Of a DNA stretch of 57,008 nucleotides, positions 55,467 to 57,008 are shown piece by piece; within the stretch, counting starts at the first letter, position 1; each line of letters begins with the position of its first letter. Below the pieces are notes generated by a model. It was not told the DNA's origin, ran no database searches, and saw only the letters and a list, made by a program, of their open reading frames with translations. The translations under genes and the position numbers were made by a program. Source of the DNA: an uncultured Solimonas sp. (lineage in GTDB: Bacteria > Pseudomonadota > Gammaproteobacteria > Nevskiales > Nevskiaceae); NCBI GenBank assembly GCA_946478985.1, contig CAMLDZ010000006.1, positions 1 through 57,008 on the forward strand, read 5' to 3'.

Positions 55467-56174
55467 TTATTTCTTCTCCGCCGGCTTGGTCGCCGGGCCG
55501 GCCGCGGGCGCGGCGGCGGCGGGCGCTGGCTGCGCGGCCGCGATCTGCGCTTCGATCTGCGCGATCCAGGCGATGACGCGCAGGTCTTCCTTCTGCGCCA
55601 GCGCCAGGTACTGCTTGTACTGCTCGAGCGCCGCCTGCGGCTGCTTGAGGTACTGATCGAGCAGGATGCCGTAGTTGAGGCGCGTCAGCGCATCGTTCGG
55701 CGTGATCTGCAGTGCTCGCTCGTACGATTGCCTGGCGCGCGCGTAGTCGCCGCCTTCGCGGCTGAGAATGCCGAGCCAGTTGAACGCCACGGCGTTGTTG
55801 GCGTTGAGCTGGCTGGCACGCGTGAATGCGCTGAGCGCCTGGTCGCGACGCTTGGACTTGGCGTAGAGAATGCCCAGATTGGTCCACGGTCCGCCGAACT
55901 CCGGAAAATCCTTGGTCAGTTCGACGAAGGCCTTCTCGGCTTCCTGAATATCGCCGCTTTTCATCAGGTCCAGGCCGGCATTGAGGCGTGCCTGCGGATC
56001 GCCCTTGTCGGGCGTCGGCGCCGCCGGCTTGGCCTGGCTGCTCGCCGCCGGCTTCTTGCCGCCGGCGGGGATCTTGGCTGCGCTGCCGCAGCCCGCCAGC
56101 AAGACGCTGCACAGCAGCGCGGCGATGACGCCGTTGCCGAGGTGCGGCATCGTCGCGTTAACGAAGGCTTTCAT
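55467..56174 (-). CDS. TPR lipoprotein in the Tol/Ton-like operon
   Basis: A 235-residue protein. I choose ATG 56172-56174, which has AGGA six bases upstream and overlaps the preceding gene by 17 bases; a later ATG at 56150 is possible. The signal peptide ends at a lipobox (SVLLAGC). After a Lys/Pro/Ala linker come about four TPR units (ARLNAGLDLMKSGDIQEAEK; GGPWTNLGILYAKSKRRDQA; VAFNWLGILSREGGDYARAR; LTRLNYGILLDQYLKQPQAA) and an Ala/Pro-rich tail. Likely a periplasmic scaffold for the complex. Confidence 0.82.
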   Translation of the reverse strand: MKAFVNATMPHLGNGVIAALLCSVLLAGCGSAAKIPAGGKKPAASSQAKPAAPTPDKGDPQARLNAGLDLMKSGDIQEAEKAFVELTKDFPEFGGPWTNLGILYAKSKRRDQALSAFTRASQLNANNAVAFNWLGILSREGGDYARARQSYERALQITPNDALTRLNYGILLDQYLKQPQAALEQYKQYLALAQKEDLRVIAWIAQIEAQIAAAQPAPAAAAPAAGPATKPAEKK

Positions 56175-57008
56175 AACGATCCTGGCCCTGCTCATGCTTG
56201 CCGTACCGGGCGGGCGCCAGCTTCTCCAGCGCCTGCAGGCTGCGGGTGGTCCAGCCATCGAAGACGCCCTGCTTGATGCGGCGCAGATTGGTCTCGTAGG
56301 TCTCGATGGCCTTTTCCTCGAAGGGGTTGGCCTGCTCTTCGAGCAGCAGGTTGTACTGCTCCAGCTCCAGTTCCGACAACTTCCTCGGGCGCTCCGAGTC
56401 CATCAGCGCGCGGGCGAAGTTCTGGTAGACCGCGCCGGTCTCGTAGGTGGCGGCGGTGGTCACGTCGGCGAAGCCGTAGGCCGCCGCCTTGTTGTACCAA
56501 CCCAGGGTCTGCTCCATCGACTGCTTGCGCTGCGGCAGGCTCTTTTCCAGCGGCGTCGACAGCGCGATCGACTGCGTGGTCAGCGCCGACAGGCGGCCCA
56601 GTTCGAGGCTGGACTTGGCGGCCAGCGCGCGCGAACGCTCCGTGCTGCGGCCACCGGCGCTGTCGTTGATCGCCACCTGATCGCGCAGGGCGGTGCTCAA
56701 CTGCTGGGCATTGCCGCCGGCGCGGGCGTAGTCGACCAGCTTGCTGCGCGCCTCGACGTTACGATCGAACGAACCGGTGAAGGTCTTGGCGAAGTAATCG
56801 TAGGCGGCGGCCGCTTCGGCGTTGGCCTTGCCGGCGTCGAACAGCGTCGCCGACTGCCAGGCAGCCTCCTCGCGCGTCGCCACCGACTCGCTGCCGCGGC
56901 GAGCGATGCGGCCATAGGCGGGCGCGGCCTGCAGGGGCTTGTTGTCCTTCTGATAGGCGGTCGCCAGCTTCTTGTCGACGTCGGCTTCCAGCGGATGATT
57001 CGGGAACA
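56158..57008 (-). CDS. TPR-rich protein, C-terminal part (cut by the window end)
   Basis: About 283 residues of a longer protein are visible, with the start outside the window. The sequence is helical with TPR/outer-membrane-assembly-like repeats: HPLEADVDKKLATAYQK, ATREEAAWQSATLFDAGKAN and TTAATYETGAVYQNFARALM. It ends in RYGKHEQGQDRYESLR. It is the first visible gene of the leftward Tol/Ton-like operon and probably a periplasmic repeat protein of the same machine. Confidence 0.75.
   Translation of the reverse strand, partial: FPNHPLEADVDKKLATAYQKDNKPLQAAPAYGRIARRGSESVATREEAAWQSATLFDAGKANAEAAAAYDYFAKTFTGSFDRNVEARSKLVDYARAGGNAQQLSTALRDQVAINDSAGGRSTERSRALAAKSSLELGRLSALTTQSIALSTPLEKSLPQRKQSMEQTLGWYNKAAAYGFADVTTAATYETGAVYQNFARALMDSERPRKLSELELEQYNLLLEEQANPFEEKAIETYETNLRRIKQGVFDGWTTRSLQALEKLAPARYGKHEQGQDRYESLR

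Overview
The window is GC-rich, gene-dense bacterial DNA with no rRNA, CRISPR array or recognisable intact insertion sequence. Several gene orders point to a gammaproteobacterium: rplU-rpmA-obgE divergent from ispB, rpsT beside murJ-ribF-ileS-lspA-ispH, holC upstream of valS, and a minor-pilin operon next to ispH-thiO. High GC combined with alicyclic/fatty acyl-CoA catabolism suggests a Nevskiales/Solimonadaceae-type lineage; that placement is inference.

Layout. (1) 1-2200: end of an unknown gene, a secreted mono-haem cytochrome c and a secreted TPR protein. (2) 2327-11936: a divergent acyl-CoA cluster. Leftward: badH-like dehydrogenase, badI-like ring hydrolase, a crotonase with an internally deleted FadB/FadJ-like architecture, a CoA-transferase and a second SDR. 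Rightward: a monoacylglycerol-lipase-like hydrolase, a MaoC-type hydratase and two acyl-CoA dehydrogenases. The best guess is beta-oxidation-style opening of an alicyclic ring acid. (3) 11976-30025: housekeeping genes valS, holC, crcB, an ABC exporter, tRNA-Pro, ispB, rplU, rpmA, obgE, proB, rpsT, murJ, ribF, ileS, lspA, ispH, followed by thiO. (4) 31008-37752: a small inverted-repeat element and a minor-pilin locus (pilE, fimT, pilW, pilX) ending in a 995-residue protein. That protein joins a PilV-like pilin N-terminus to a Cys-rich region and five Ig-like repeats, and it sits where pilY1 is usually found. (5) 37769-41369: tRNA-His, tRNA-Lys, ppiD and a dicarboxylate/amino-acid symporter.

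(6) 41376-50884: a leftward island whose three transcription-unit starts each carry a dyad resembling the FNR/Anr site TTGAT-N4-ATCAA. It encodes an alanine-zipper lipoprotein, cytochrome b561, a P-type ATPase, an L,D-transpeptidase and the unit [MBL-fold nuclease fused to AMP-phosphorylase-like protein]-[PRPP-synthetase-like]-[zinc alcohol dehydrogenase]. Read together, the last unit could take RNA to nucleotides, then ribose-1,5-bisphosphate and PRPP, under low oxygen. I regard this as the most interesting candidate system here. (7) 50916-57008: fabV, then a Tol/Ton-like operon (TPR protein, TPR lipoprotein, secreted protein, ExbB, two ExbD, and a TonB-like protein with an AgmX/PglI-type C-terminus), cut by the window edge.

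Start codons were adjusted from ribosome-binding sites, family alignments from memory and gene overlaps. No database search was possible, so all family assignments rest on motifs and remembered sequences.
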